Shown here piece after piece: positions 11,534 to 23,800 of a stretch of DNA of 64,000 bases (its first letter is position 1; each line of letters begins with the position of its first letter). Position numbers and translations under genes: made by a program. Origin of the DNA: Undaria pinnatifida (Eukaryota > Sar > Phaeophyceae > Laminariales > Alariaceae); contig JABAKD010000011.1 of the NCBI GenBank assembly GCA_012845835.1, positions 11,785,865 through 11,849,864 of the forward strand. Reading direction: 5' to 3'. The notes beneath the pieces were generated by a model that saw only the letters and a list, made by a program, of their open reading frames with translations, ran no database searches and was not told the origin of the DNA.

Positions 11534-13215
11534 AGCACTACTTGGCGAGAGAGATCAGCGATCGTGATGGCATCATGATAACACATTCAGCGATTTTCGA
11601 GGCAATATCCAACTCAAAGGCTCCCGGATGCGTAACGCCACCACTCTATTTAAAAAACCCGTCCAGCCCTCAAAAACTTTAGAAAGTGCGTGCCGCGTAA
11701 GCGATTCGTCTTGCGTTGTTGTCCTACTTCGATCGGAGACCTTATTGGCGAGGACTACGGCCGGGAGCTTCGTCAAACCGATCGTGCTCGAGAAACGCCC
11801 TACTTGCTCAGACTACAGCATTGGGTGTTGGTTTCAGATTTGCATTTTTTTCTTTTCCAACGACGTACTCGCATCACACAAGAAAAGGCAGCTTTTATTT
11901 CGGAACACCAGGAGCCTCTCCAGTCAGGAAGCCATCTGCTCTCGGGAAGGTGCACCGCGAATAGCACATCTAGGTGTATGCCCTTCTAGGGAACTAGCGG
12001 AGAAGGTGGGGGCACACATCGTTTCGCAATCGTGGAGGGGTTCTGTACAGTTGACAAGCGAGATCAGGGCATAGCTAACATGTGATTTTGGCCGACGCGC
12101 TATGTAGACAAGAGACAAGGTAGATTACGACCTTATTTGGGTATTCCTGATTCGATGAGAAGCAGCACTTGAGGGCGAGCTGTGATGCCAGTCTCTCCGC
12201 TTGGAGCCTACGTGGGACCAGTATACCGTACCAGGTATACAACGGTAGCAATAGTAGTAATGTATGTAGCATAAGAAAGCCCATATGCCTGCTGACTGCT
12301 CTAGCGAATTCGGGGCAGCATATTCACGTATCATAGCTCGCGAACGGGCGTTTGCTGCCTCTTGAAGGAGGGACCCTGTGAGAGTCCGCTGGGTAGCCAT
12401 TGTTTGTACAGTGTACTTGTATGGTTCTCGGTCCTGGGTCCTGGCGACTGCTGACGTTATCCTCGGGCCGAAGTTTCACTTTGATTTTTGGGGTTTGGTC
12501 TATAACTGCTTCGATGCTGGAAGCTTTTGCGCACAAAAATTGTTAGCGTGGGGTTCGGGTATGGACTGTAGGGGTACATCGTGTACGACACGCGCCGACA
12601 CCTATACCCCATACGGTGTGCAATGGCTGCAGCCTTTGGTTCTGGTGTCTGCTGTTCTGGTTCCTGGTTTGCGAGTAAGAGCACAGGCACCAAAGCTATC
12701 TCACGTGTCTTCGGTTGAGTTACAGCGCTGACTGCTACAACGTACTGCTGTGGTACTGCTGTACCAGAGAGTATAAAAAGTAGCTGGCACCAGGTTGAAC
12801 GATAGAACAGACAAAAAAAACGAAAGCGAAACACGACTACGAGTATGTTTTCGTGATCCGCATAACCTACGTACCGTGCGCTGGTCTCGCCTGCATTCAC
12901 ATCTCACGTTGTACGTCTACTTGTGTATACCTGGTATACTGCTTTGCGGTAGGCTTCGCCATCAGAACTCTTATGGTTGCGTTTATCTACCGAGGGTTAT
13001 GGCGGGCATATTCCGATATAGCGTATTCAGCATGTGTTGAATGTTGCAACTATACGAAGTACGTTGCTATACTTGGCGCTTGGTGCCCGTTGTTAGCCCG
13101 CTCCCAATAATGACACCGTTCCGAACGTGCCCTCCCCCCCACCCCCTCCATCTCAACTGAAAAACCGCAGTCACTCGCCGCTTCGAAACTAGCCGACACA
13201 AGCAGACCACAAGGG
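11534..13215. other. Spacer without a recognisable gene
   Basis: Several open frames of 60-150 codons overlap here on both strands, but none shows a domain, coherent splice signals or a protein-like composition. Short palindromic words of the CCTGGTATAC type recur, as they do throughout the window. This is the probable divergent 5' region between the PLP gene (minus) and the genes on the plus strand. Confidence 0.5.
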
Positions 13216-13755
13216 GTGGTGGTGCATCTGCTTTGTCTATTCATGCAGGGAGGCGGAGCAGCACAGAGGCACAACGGTAACAATAGCAACAACAGTGGCA
13301 GCAGTAAAGGTATAGGGGGAGGCGGTAGCGGGGGCGGGGGGGGGGTTGGGGACGGGGGCGGCAGCTACGACGCGTCGCGCCCGACACCGAATAACAGAGT
13401 ATCCCCACCGCGTTCAATTTCCAACGGCTACGGCAGTGGTAGCAGCAGCAACAACAGCATCTCCAACGGTACTTACGGGAACACTAACGGGAACAACGGT
13501 AAGGGTAAGGACACCCATCGGAGAAATTTCCGAGAGGAAGGCTTAGAGCTTTCGCGGTCTGCGTGGCGCCAAGAGAAGACTGCCGCGGGCTGGGTGCGGG
13601 AGGAGACCAGTGGGCACGGGCACGCGATGGGTGGGGCTAACAGCAAAGCGAAGGGGGAGGGAGGGTACGAGGTGGTGGAGCGCGAGGAGTCGCTCTTGGA
13701 TGGAGAGGTTGATGGAGCGGCGGCTAATCTGGGCGAGAGGTGTGTGCTGCTGTAA
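13216..13755 (+). CDS. Gly/Asn/Ser-rich ORF ending in a CaaX-like CVLL
   Basis: The open frame has 179 codons, with possible starts at 13216 and 13243. An acceptor-like CATGCAG just after the second ATG means it could also be an internal or last exon. Residues from about 10 to 100 are a disordered Gly/Asn/Ser tract. The rest is charged (EVVEREESLLDGEVDG) and the last four residues are CVLL. A C-terminal CXXL is the known signal for geranylgeranylation, as in Cdc42. No GTPase motifs are present, so this is either the tail of a larger protein or a short prenylated unknown. It lies 1.1 kb upstream of the transporter start on the same strand. Confidence 0.4.
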   Translation: MVVHLLCLFMQGGGAAQRHNGNNSNNSGSSKGIGGGGSGGGGGVGDGGGSYDASRPTPNNRVSPPRSISNGYGSGSSSNNSISNGTYGNTNGNNGKGKDTHRRNFREEGLELSRSAWRQEKTAAGWVREETSGHGHAMGGANSKAKGEGGYEVVEREESLLDGEVDGAAANLGERCVLL

Positions 13756-14837
13756 GGCTCGAGATCTGAGGCGTTGTGTAGGCGTGTGTGCTGTTTGTGG
13801 GGGGTGTTCGGGCGCGAAAGCCGACGTGGGACAGGCGAGAAAAGCACTGGCGTCTGCAACAGCTGGTAATGATTGTAATGGCAAGGTATTCATTTCACAA
13901 GTTATAAGTTCTGAGCAACGAAACAAATCCCGATTCGTGACAATTTAGAGCAGCCCCGGCGCCTACAGCACAGCAGCTGGTATTTTTTAATACATGATAC
14001 CCCTACATTCGTCTTCAGCACGTATGCTGTTCGTTCTTCTTGCAGCTTTTCCTTTCTGATCTTCTTGCATCACATTCTTTAGAACACCTGTCGTTTGTTT
14101 TGTTTTGTTTTGTGTTGTTTATTTTCTCTCTTTTTTAATCTCTTTTTTTTTTTTTTTTTTTTTGTACGGTCTGGCTTGTTTTGTTGTGTTTTCGTACCCG
14201 GTTCGCTAGCATTTCACTTGCTTTACCTTGATGAATTGCGACTGTTTGGTTTGCTCTGTCTCACAGCCTGTGACCTTAGAAATTGTACAAAGTATATCTC
14301 TAGGATGAAGAATCAGCACGAACACTGGGTGTAGTGATGTCGTTGGGAAGGAAGAGAAGTAACGGTTTAATGTGAAGACAAAGCACATATACACACCCCT
14401 CGTATGATATTACGTTCCAATTTCTAGTTCCTAACGAAAGAAAAAACACGATTCATGCCAGAGTATCACGAAACGGGACGTTAGCAAGTACCTGGTAGGC
14501 ATTATTATGTGGTTATTTTGGCACGGTTTTTTGTTTCTTGTTGTCGTGTTTTTTTCCACGAATAGGAACATCCACCCCCCCTCCCCCGACGCTCGCCCCC
14601 GCCACCACCGCCGCCACTGCCACGGTCACCGCCATCACCGCCTACCCAACTACGCAATGCGATAGCGTATCAGCGGCTTTTCTTCGCCGGCGATAGTCCC
14701 TAACGCCTTTTGATCGAAACCTGTGCCGCCCCCTGCCACCGCCCGCCCCTGCCCCCGCCCCCCCCCGGCCCTGGCCACACCCACGCCCGCACTATCTCGA
14801 CCGCCATCACCGTCCGCCGAACTACCAACACCACAGT
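13756..14837. other. Upstream region of the transporter gene
   Basis: AT-rich in its first part, with a poly-T run at about 14144-14163, then strongly C-rich (CCGCCACC-type) in the last 270 bases before the transporter ATG. No confident promoter element can be picked out. Confidence 0.4.
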
Positions 14838-17800
14838 ATGTCCGCGAGCTTGCTGTTGAATACCGGGGACAGTCCCACCCAGCGTTCGGGCGGCGATTCC
14901 TCGTTTGGCCCTGCCTTCGGCCGACACGAGGGAAACGCCGAGCTATCGGATGGTGGTAAGGCAAGAGGGCGGACGCGTATGAGGAGCGGGGGCGGGGGCG
15001 GAGGAGGGGGCGAGGCAGAGTCTTGGGCGATCTCGGGCAGGCCGCTGGTGTACCTGTGCGCGGCGTGCTCGTCGTTGTGTTCTATCTTGCTGGGATACGA
15101 TGTCGGTGTGATGTCGGGCGCGAAGGAGTATATCGAACCTGACCTCGGCTTGACCACCGTGCAGAATGTGAGTTGGGACCAAGGCTGCGATCAGGGTGTT
15201 TTAGTAGTGGTCCCTCTATTGTGCCGGTATGCGCCAACCGAACATGCCGGCCCTATAGCGGCAGCCGGCACTACTCCGCATACGGCCACTACTTTTACTG
15301 GCTGTTCCCATCTGTGCCAAACGATTTCATAGGCACTTTAGCGAGCAACCAGCACTACTCAACCGGCACTATGGAGGGGCCACTACTGTACCCCTTTTGG
15401 ACTATCGGGTATAGGCCACTCGTGCGAGTGGCTCCGTACCCCGCTTAAAATCTGACTAACACACACGTTTTTTTTTGGCGTAGCGTAACAAACAATTCAG
15501 GGCGTCAGCGCCTATCGCGATCCCTTCCGTAGCCTTCGTATTGGGTTGGTTAGGTATGTTCGAAACGCAAATACACGTCTGAAATTGCTGGTCGTTAGCT
15601 TGGGTTGTATGTTGGAAACTCACCTGCGAACCTGGAGTTGCCGGTCGCTACCTTGGGGTGTATGTTGAGGACACCACTACAAATCTGGAATTTCTGGTTG
15701 TTAGCTCGAGTTATGTTGGATACACAACCACAAATCTGGAATTGCTGGTCGTTAGGCTGAGTTTGAAAGTTGGAAGCTCAACTGCGTGTCTGGAATGACT
15801 GGTCGTTAGCTTTACTTGCAGATCGCTAACTCTTCGCGGGCTGGTCGTTAGCGGAAGCGCCGGCAGGTTAACTTCTGGCGTTCTGTTTTTGGTCGATTAC
15901 TTGTACCGTAGTTTCCCGAGCACCTATCGTTCTGGACGAAGCGACGATGTGACCCCGTTGGAATACTAGGCGCAGATTCCTTTGTCAAGGTAGTTGTCGC
16001 GGCGTTGAGATTCCGGGTACATGCTGAGTCCCCCCCCACCCCCGCCCCACTCCTGCCGCTACCCTCCCACCACCCCCTCCACCCCCGCTTCCCCCCCTAC
16101 CCCCTCCCGCACCCACCCCCTCCCCCCTCACCCGCCCCTACCCGACCCACTCCCCCTCACCCCCCCCCGTTACCCCAACCGTCCTCGATCCCAGGAAGTG
16201 ATGGTCGGTTCTCTAAACATTGTGGCGGCGTTCGGGGGTCTCCTCGCGGGGAAGACTGCCGACCGCCTCGGCCGCAAGCCCACTACCGCCCTCGCGTGCA
16301 CGGTGTTTATTATCGGCGCAACCATGATGTCTATCAGTCACTCGTTCTGGTTTCTGCTGCTGGGGCGAATAGTGACGGGGGTGGGGGTGGGGTGCGCTAT
16401 GGTGATCGCGCCGGTGTACATCACGGAGCTGGCGCCGCCGGACATCAGGGGAATGTTGGTGTCCCTCACGGACATCTGCATCAACGTGGGGATAGTGTTA
16501 GGGTGAGGATTGTAGGCGAATGGGTAGATGGCGTTATTTTGTGGGGGGGGAGGGGTGGTTGTGGCCGGTGGTCAAGTGTTTAGGCTATCGCGTTTGTGTG
16601 GCCGTGTTTAATCTTGGTGGTGTTAAACGGTTCGTGCTTATTGTATCGTGTTGAATTCGTCTACTATTGTGTGTGGTAAGTGTAGTTTTATGTTTTGTTG
16701 CGTGATGTTTGATGACTTTGATGATTGATGACTTACGCTACGACAGGAGTGCACCTAATTGTTGAAAGCTCTACAGTTGAGGGGCGCTATGCCTCACCCA
16801 AAAGGTAGAAAGATGAAAGTGCAACTCGAGGAACAATCCCATTACCTAGGAATTCAACAAACGGTATCAGGTAGGGTACCAGGTAAGATTGTCAATTAAT
16901 GGTGTTCCAAATATAATGGCTTGACCCCGTCATAACCCCAAAACCCTTACCTATACCTAGTATCAAGTATGTTTTTTTCCTCAAAAACGGGTTTCCAGTT
17001 TTGAAGGCGTTTTTAAGGAACCCCCTTCGCCGGAAAGAAAATTGACGAACAGTAATACCGCTATCGCGCCACGCGTGTAATGTTCGATCTTCGTGTCTGC
17101 ATTGCCGTGTTTAACGTGTCGTTTCTACCAGGTACTTTGTAAGGCTTGACGTGTCAGTGTTTAATGCGTCTGCTATGTGGTGTTGATTTATTTTGTGCTA
17201 AATATGCCATGCTTAATGTGCGTGTCTGTTTTGTTGTCGTGTGTTTTGTGTCGCGTTTATTGCGTCGTGTTTAATGTGTCGTGTTTATATGCGTTTATCA
17301 TACTATGTAGTGTTTAGGGGTTTATGTTAAAGGTGTCGTGTTTATTTTGTGGTGTATGCCTTGTCGTGTTTGTTGTGCCACGTTTTACACGCGGGGTTTA
17401 ATGTGTCGTGTTTAATGTGGCTATCATGCTTCGTGGTGTTTAGGGCGTCATGTTAAAGGTGTCGTGTTTTTGTGTCGCGTTTAATGCCCTGTGTTATTGT
17501 GTCGTGCATATTGCGCTGGGTTTAATGTGTCGTGTTTAATGCGTCTACAGGACTATTGGCAGTGCTTGTTTCATGTTGCGGTGGATGTGTCATGTTTAGG
17601 CTCAGGCGCCGTGTATGTGTGTTACGGTTATTGTGGTGCGTTAAATGCGGTATGTTCAATGCGTCTACTGTACGTGGCGTTTACGGTCATGTTTTCAAGT
17701 ACTGGTATGTCATATTCGTTGGTGTGGTGTTTATTGTGTAGCGGTTGTAGAGGGGCGTCAAGTTCGGCATGTTTAAGGCGTCTACTGCTGTGTGTAAGGT

Positions 17801-20800
17801 TCTGTTTTAAACATGGCATGTTCAAGTGTCGTGTTTGTTTTGCCATATTTATTGTGCTTTTATTTGTTGTGTCGTTTCTAATGTGTCGTGCCTACTGTTA
17901 CCCCGTTGTGTTTTGTGTGTTTAACATGATGTGTCGTGTCTACCGTACCACTCTGATCTTTCTTGTTGTGGTGTCAGGTACGCCTCGAGCCTTCTGTGCT
18001 CGAACAATTTTCACACGGCCTCGGCGAAATGGCGGTCCATGATCGGCATCGGCATGCTGCCACCCATTTTTATCCTGGGGTGCCTCGCTCTGATGCCGGA
18101 ATCTCCTCGATGGTTGATCTCCAAGGGGAAGAACGCAGACGCGCTCGTGGTTCTCAAGAGGGTAGGCATTTGTTTACGTTGTTTAGGTATAACGAGGGAG
18201 AACGCAGCACCCCCACCCCCTCGGCGGTGGCAATTTTGTGAAGCGAGCAGTTTCCAACACAAGAAAAAAATACTAAAACACCATGAAGTCCCGATTATGG
18301 TGTTCTTCGTACTGCGGTCATGTGTGGTATCTCGTTCTTTAAACAGCAGCAAAGTGATAAGACTCTTGAGTTTAACGTACACGAACAACAGCGAGTAGAA
18401 GCAGCGCGACAGACAGTCGACGGGCCTTTGTCGGGCGAGAGGAGCTACGATCCGGAAACAGCAGCATCGTCACAAACAGCCGATAGACAAATAATCTAGG
18501 ATACCGCGAAAAGCCTTCATAAGAACAAAGCAGAACATACGAAGAAATCCCGAAATCATACTCGTACTCGTAATGTGGTCATGCATGCGTAGTATCGTAT
18601 TATTACATTAGCAGCAGCAGTGTGGCAGACGCAGAGCTGTACGTATACAAACAACACTAGCGACAGCGTGACAGAGCTCACGGAATAAGAGTGTGATCCT
18701 TAGGCGATGGAAACATCTACGATATCCAACGGACACGGACGGAATATAAATGCGAAAAAATACTCGGACAAAGACACGCAGCAACCCACCGTTTTTTGCT
18801 CGGGCTTCTTGGGGAGATCTATAGCTTTCGTAGTAGGTGTATACTATCAATAGCAGTATTGTTATAGAAGAACATGATCAGACGCCAACGTGGAGTCACT
18901 AACACTCACTGAATGCTTGAAGGTTTTGCCGCCGATCGCCCTCAACACACACATCTTCAAGGATGTCTTGACGGTAGCGTTCTGTGTTTGTTGCATGCTC
19001 AAAGTTCTTTAACCCCCCCCCCTTCTGTTGGTTGCTGCGTGTACAGCACATGTTAAGCGCCCCCCCGGGTGTTTTTCGTTGCATGTGCGGCCCCCCGTCT
19101 GTTGTTTGTTGCATGCACATGCCTATATGTTTATAGAGCTACACCGCCTGTTTTTGTGTCGTGGTTGAGCACGTTTGAGGTTGCACCCCCTTCTGTTTTG
19201 TGTTGCACGTACCTTCATATTCAGCGCCCCCTCGTCTGTTGCTTGTTGCACCTTCATTCAAATGCGTTCATCGAGTTGAACCATCTGTTTTTTGTGTCGT
19301 GTTCAAGCACGTATAGAGTTCCACCCCCTTGTGTTTTTGCGCTGCACTTATTGTGGGTTAGGTGTTGGTCGATTTCCCAAATATGTTTGGCGGTAGCGTT
19401 CTGTGTTTTGTTTCATGCACAACTAACTTCAGTTACCCCCCTCATGTTTTTAGTTCAAGTTGAAGTTCAGCTCGTGTGCAATTATATATAGCTGATGTAT
19501 TAAATTATGTTCACTTCTTATCTTAGCGGGTCGCCTCTCTGTTTATTGCCGCATGTGCAAGTATCTGTAAAAACGCGCAGCCGGGGTATCACGTAGCTTG
19601 AAAATGTGAGTATCAACTACTACATTGATCGAACTCACAGCTGACGTATTGAATTTTTTTTTGTACAATGTGTTTAGCAGTCCACCTTCTTGTTTCCTTT
19701 GCATGTCTGGTGGGTTTGCATAGGTGTTGGGCGACCACCAGGAGGCTGAGGAGTCCCTGCACACGATCTCGGAAGCCACTTCCACCCAAGAGGGTGAGCC
19801 AACGACAGACCCAAACATTGTTACACGACCAATCTACCAATGTAGCTATATATCACGGCAGGAAAGAGTACCTCTGTTTTGCCGCCCCGTTTGCTGCCGT
19901 CATAGCCAATAGCAGCCAATCGGGCGCGGACCGTGGGCACCCATTCAGCCTGGGCTGGCACGAAAACACCCCCTGTCATTCTGCACCCAGAGGTGACCAT
20001 TCGTCGTTGCTCGCTAATCAGTCATCAGTCACCAGTTGTTGTTCGCTAGTAATAATGATTGTTCATCACTCGTCTTTCGTCATTCACCAAACGCCGTTTG
20101 CCGGCCAGCGTACCGTACAGCACAAGTTCCTTTTTCGTTCGTTGTTGTTAAGAGCCTGGTGGAAGAAGCGGTGCCACTTTTGTTTACGCCGTGCTGCTGC
20201 ACGGTCTTCCTGCTGTGAACGCCCGATAAGATCGCGCCCGCCGCTTTTTTTCTTTGTGTACATCGATCCCAAAACGGTTATTAATTATGCGCACGATGGA
20301 GTGTCTCGACCTCTCAACATGCGTTTCTCCTCTGTCCTTCCCCGGTAAGCCGAGGTGGTTTATACACTTTTTTGTCCTGTGCAACTGTTCCCAGCCGTTT
20401 CACCGCTTACCGCCGTTTTTGGCCGATGCCATTTTTTTTTTTGCCCCGTTTTTGTTTTCAGCGACGTGGAGGGATATATTGCTACCGAAGGACAGGGTCG
20501 TGCGGGCGGCCATGCTTCTCGGGGTGGGGCTAGGTTTTTGGCAGCAAGCCAGCGGAAGCGAGGTAAAAATTGTGTGCGTTCCTGGTACGTGCCGCGCGCT
20601 TGCGTGCCCGTCTCCAGTTTTCAGTGACACGTTGTCAGTAGTAGATCTTGCAGTCTTTTCAATCCTAAAGACATACCAGGTACAGGGTACCAAATAAAGT
20701 ACCAACAATATTACACGACTTTTTTGGCGGTCCGCACGTAGTTTTGAGGAAGTCCTTAGCCCTTACCCCTTAGCCCTTAGCCTCACTTAAGGCTGAGGTT

Positions 20801-23800
20801 AGGGTGGGGTGGACGCCTTCTCGTCAGCTAAAAAACAGCAGCATCCAGATTAAGAATTCTACGAGCCCGCGGTGCTTCGATGGGAGCGTAATATTTCGTT
20901 CCCCATGACACTCCCCTCTCCCAAGATAGTCCCCACCTCATCGTGTCTCGCGCACTCTTTCCCTCCGCTTTTCTCTGGCGTGTGTTTTATCCGTTTGGCT
21001 TCGGGTTCACTTGCCCTGGGCGATGTTTACGAATCCGCCTGTCTGGTCGACGGCATATGTGGGTTCGGTCACCGGAATGGACTCGCTGGCTGTGGAATCG
21101 TTGTCCGTGCGCTACTGCACTTGATGTGGCTGTGGCATCCTTGTCTTCCCGACGTTGCGCTGTCTGTGGCTGTGACGTTACTCTTGTCGTGGTGCCGCCG
21201 ATCCGGTGTTGGAAAACGGCGGCTGCGTTGACCAGGCGGCGGTGTACTATACACCCGAGGTCCTCAGGAGCAAAGGGTGAGACTTTAGGACTTACCTCTC
21301 CTGTTACGTTGTATAGGGTATAGGGTAGCTCTTGCTGCAGTAAGAGCTCGCGCTGGTGGATATTTTTTTACCTTGAAAAATCTGTCGGAATGGGTATGTA
21401 TTGAGGACTGTCGACTATCAACCATTTTTTCGCGACCAAGTCGTAGACCTTACTATGCATGTTTTTCGGGTGTGTGGGCCGCTGTCCTCACGGAGTCGAC
21501 CCGGTCCGTCCCGGCCTGACTCAACCCGGCCCGACCCCGACCCGACCCGACCCGACCCGACCCGACCCGACCCGACCCGACCCGACCCGACCCGACCCGA
21601 CCCGACCCGACCCGACCCGACCCGACCCGACCCGACCCGACCCAATACGGACGTTTCTGCGTGCGTCGTTTGCTTGACACCGCAACAGGTGGGCGGATGC
21701 CGACATTTTGAAGGGAAACATGGGGGTCGGTGGCTTCAAGCTGTTGGGAGAGGTCGTTGCTTTCATGCTGCTCGACAGGTGAGTAGTGGAGGATAGCCGT
21801 CAAACGGTTTTGGTCCACCCCCGCTATTCCTAGCACCCCTACCCCCCCACCCCTCCCCAACCTCTCGTCGTTGTCGCTTGGACTCATTGGACTGACATAT
21901 ATCGGGAAAAAAAACGTAGGGGTCGCTATTAGGAATGCGAATGGTTCTCCATCTCGAAAGGGAGGCGTGGTCAATGGTCACATTACTAAGACCAGCAACA
22001 ATGAGTACGCGCCCTCCCCCCTCCTCCCCCTCCCTCCTCCCTCATGCCCTCCTCACCCCCCCCTTCCCGTGCCCGCTCTTTATTCACCGACCGACATGAC
22101 CTCCCCGGCTCTTGCGTAATAGGATTGGGCGGCGACCGCTATTCTTGGTTAGCAGCGTGCTGGTGACGTTCTGTCTGGCAATGGTGGGCAATGCATTCCT
22201 GCTGGACTGGTCGAGTATGCTCACGCTTTTGTGGCTGTGCATGTTCATGTTCACGTTTTCACTAGGCCTCGGCCCGGTGACCTTCGTCGTCGCCTCCGAG
22301 GTGGGTTGGAACCCCCCCTTTTCTGTTTTTATTTTTTTCGCTCGTCTTAACCCTTTTTTATCACTGCATTTTTTTTTTTTGCTCGCTCTATTTTGAGTTC
22401 TCCTATTTACGAATGTCACGATTCGTGATGCTTTGTCAAGACGCGTGTTTTCCGTTACGTTTTTTAATCGACCCTTCTAGTACCCCTTCAAACTAACCCA
22501 ACATTTTTTTTTATTTCACTTTGCGCCATTCTGCGAGATATTCCACGTGACGGTGCAAGGCAATCTTAAGTCGATGTCCGTCGTCGTTTGCCTGAACCGC
22601 CTCATCTTGTTTTTTTTGTGTGGCGTGCGGTAGCGATAGCCATTAGCCCCGCGAACCCAGAATCGCAATGCTTTGTCGGGAATCATGTTTGTTGTTGCGA
22701 CTAACCCTAAGGTTCCTCCCCCCCGCCATTCCCGTTGCGCCAGATTATCCCGTAGTCGTGAGAGTTAAGACGATGTCCGTCGTTATCTGCGTGAACAACC
22801 TGGTCGTGTTTTTTGTTGCGTGCGTTAGCAACGAACTTCAGCCCGGCGAAGCCAGATTCGTGATGCGCTGTCACGTACTCCGTATTATATGTTGTTTTTT
22901 TTTGCGCTCGTTGGAAATGGCCCTTTCAGCCCCGCGAACTAACCCAGAAGTGTTTTTTTGGTTCGGTTTTCCCGTCCTGCCAGATATTCCCAGTGGCGGT
23001 GCGGGGCAAGGCGATGTCCGTCGTCATCTGCGTGAACCGCCTGATGAGCGGAGTCATCGCTCTCTCTTACCAGAGCGTGTCGGAGGCCATGACGCCCGGG
23101 GGGTCCTTCTACTTCTTCGCTGCGCTCTCTTTCATCTCTGTGGCCTTCTACTACTACACGGTGAGGGGCGCTGCCGTGGTTATTTTCTACTGCATTGCAT
23201 CAACATGGGTATCGAAGGTTGCTGTTAGGTTCGTGCCAGGCATGTCAATCAACGCAATGGTAAAACGGGTACTACTTAGGTTATTGCAATTAGTAGGTTG
23301 TGTATGTTGGAGGAGACGGAAGTGTCGTGGTATCGCCTTTCTCTGAAAATGAAAATTCATTTGAATATGGCACCACTACACAACTACCTAGGACATTTTT
23401 GTTTGTTATTGATTTCATGGTGAGGCGTGCTGCTTTGTTTTCGCCCCCCCCCCCCCCCCCCCGCGCGCGCGCTTGTCCGCACCCTCTTTGTAGGAAACGA
23501 ATCGCGTATGAGATAGATCAGTTTATTATGTGCACGATACACAGTAGATCATGTTTTCTGGGTAGGGTCTGCGTGACACGGCTCTAACGCATATGTTTGC
23601 CGGGTGGGGTCTGTATGATACCTGGTATGGATACACGAGTCATCCCACGATAGGGGTGCAGCAAAAGTTTCAAAAAGTTTCTGAGCTCCTAACATGAGGA
23701 CCTCAATATCTCACCATCACCATCACCATCATCACGAAACATTACCTCAAAGACACCGTTCGCGCAACCCGACCAACATTTATATGTGCTAGTAACTAAT

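Noticed and set aside
21401-21974. Arg-Pro-Asp and Gly-Arg-Val repeat proteins
   Set aside because: They are translations of the (GACCC)n satellite in a transporter intron.
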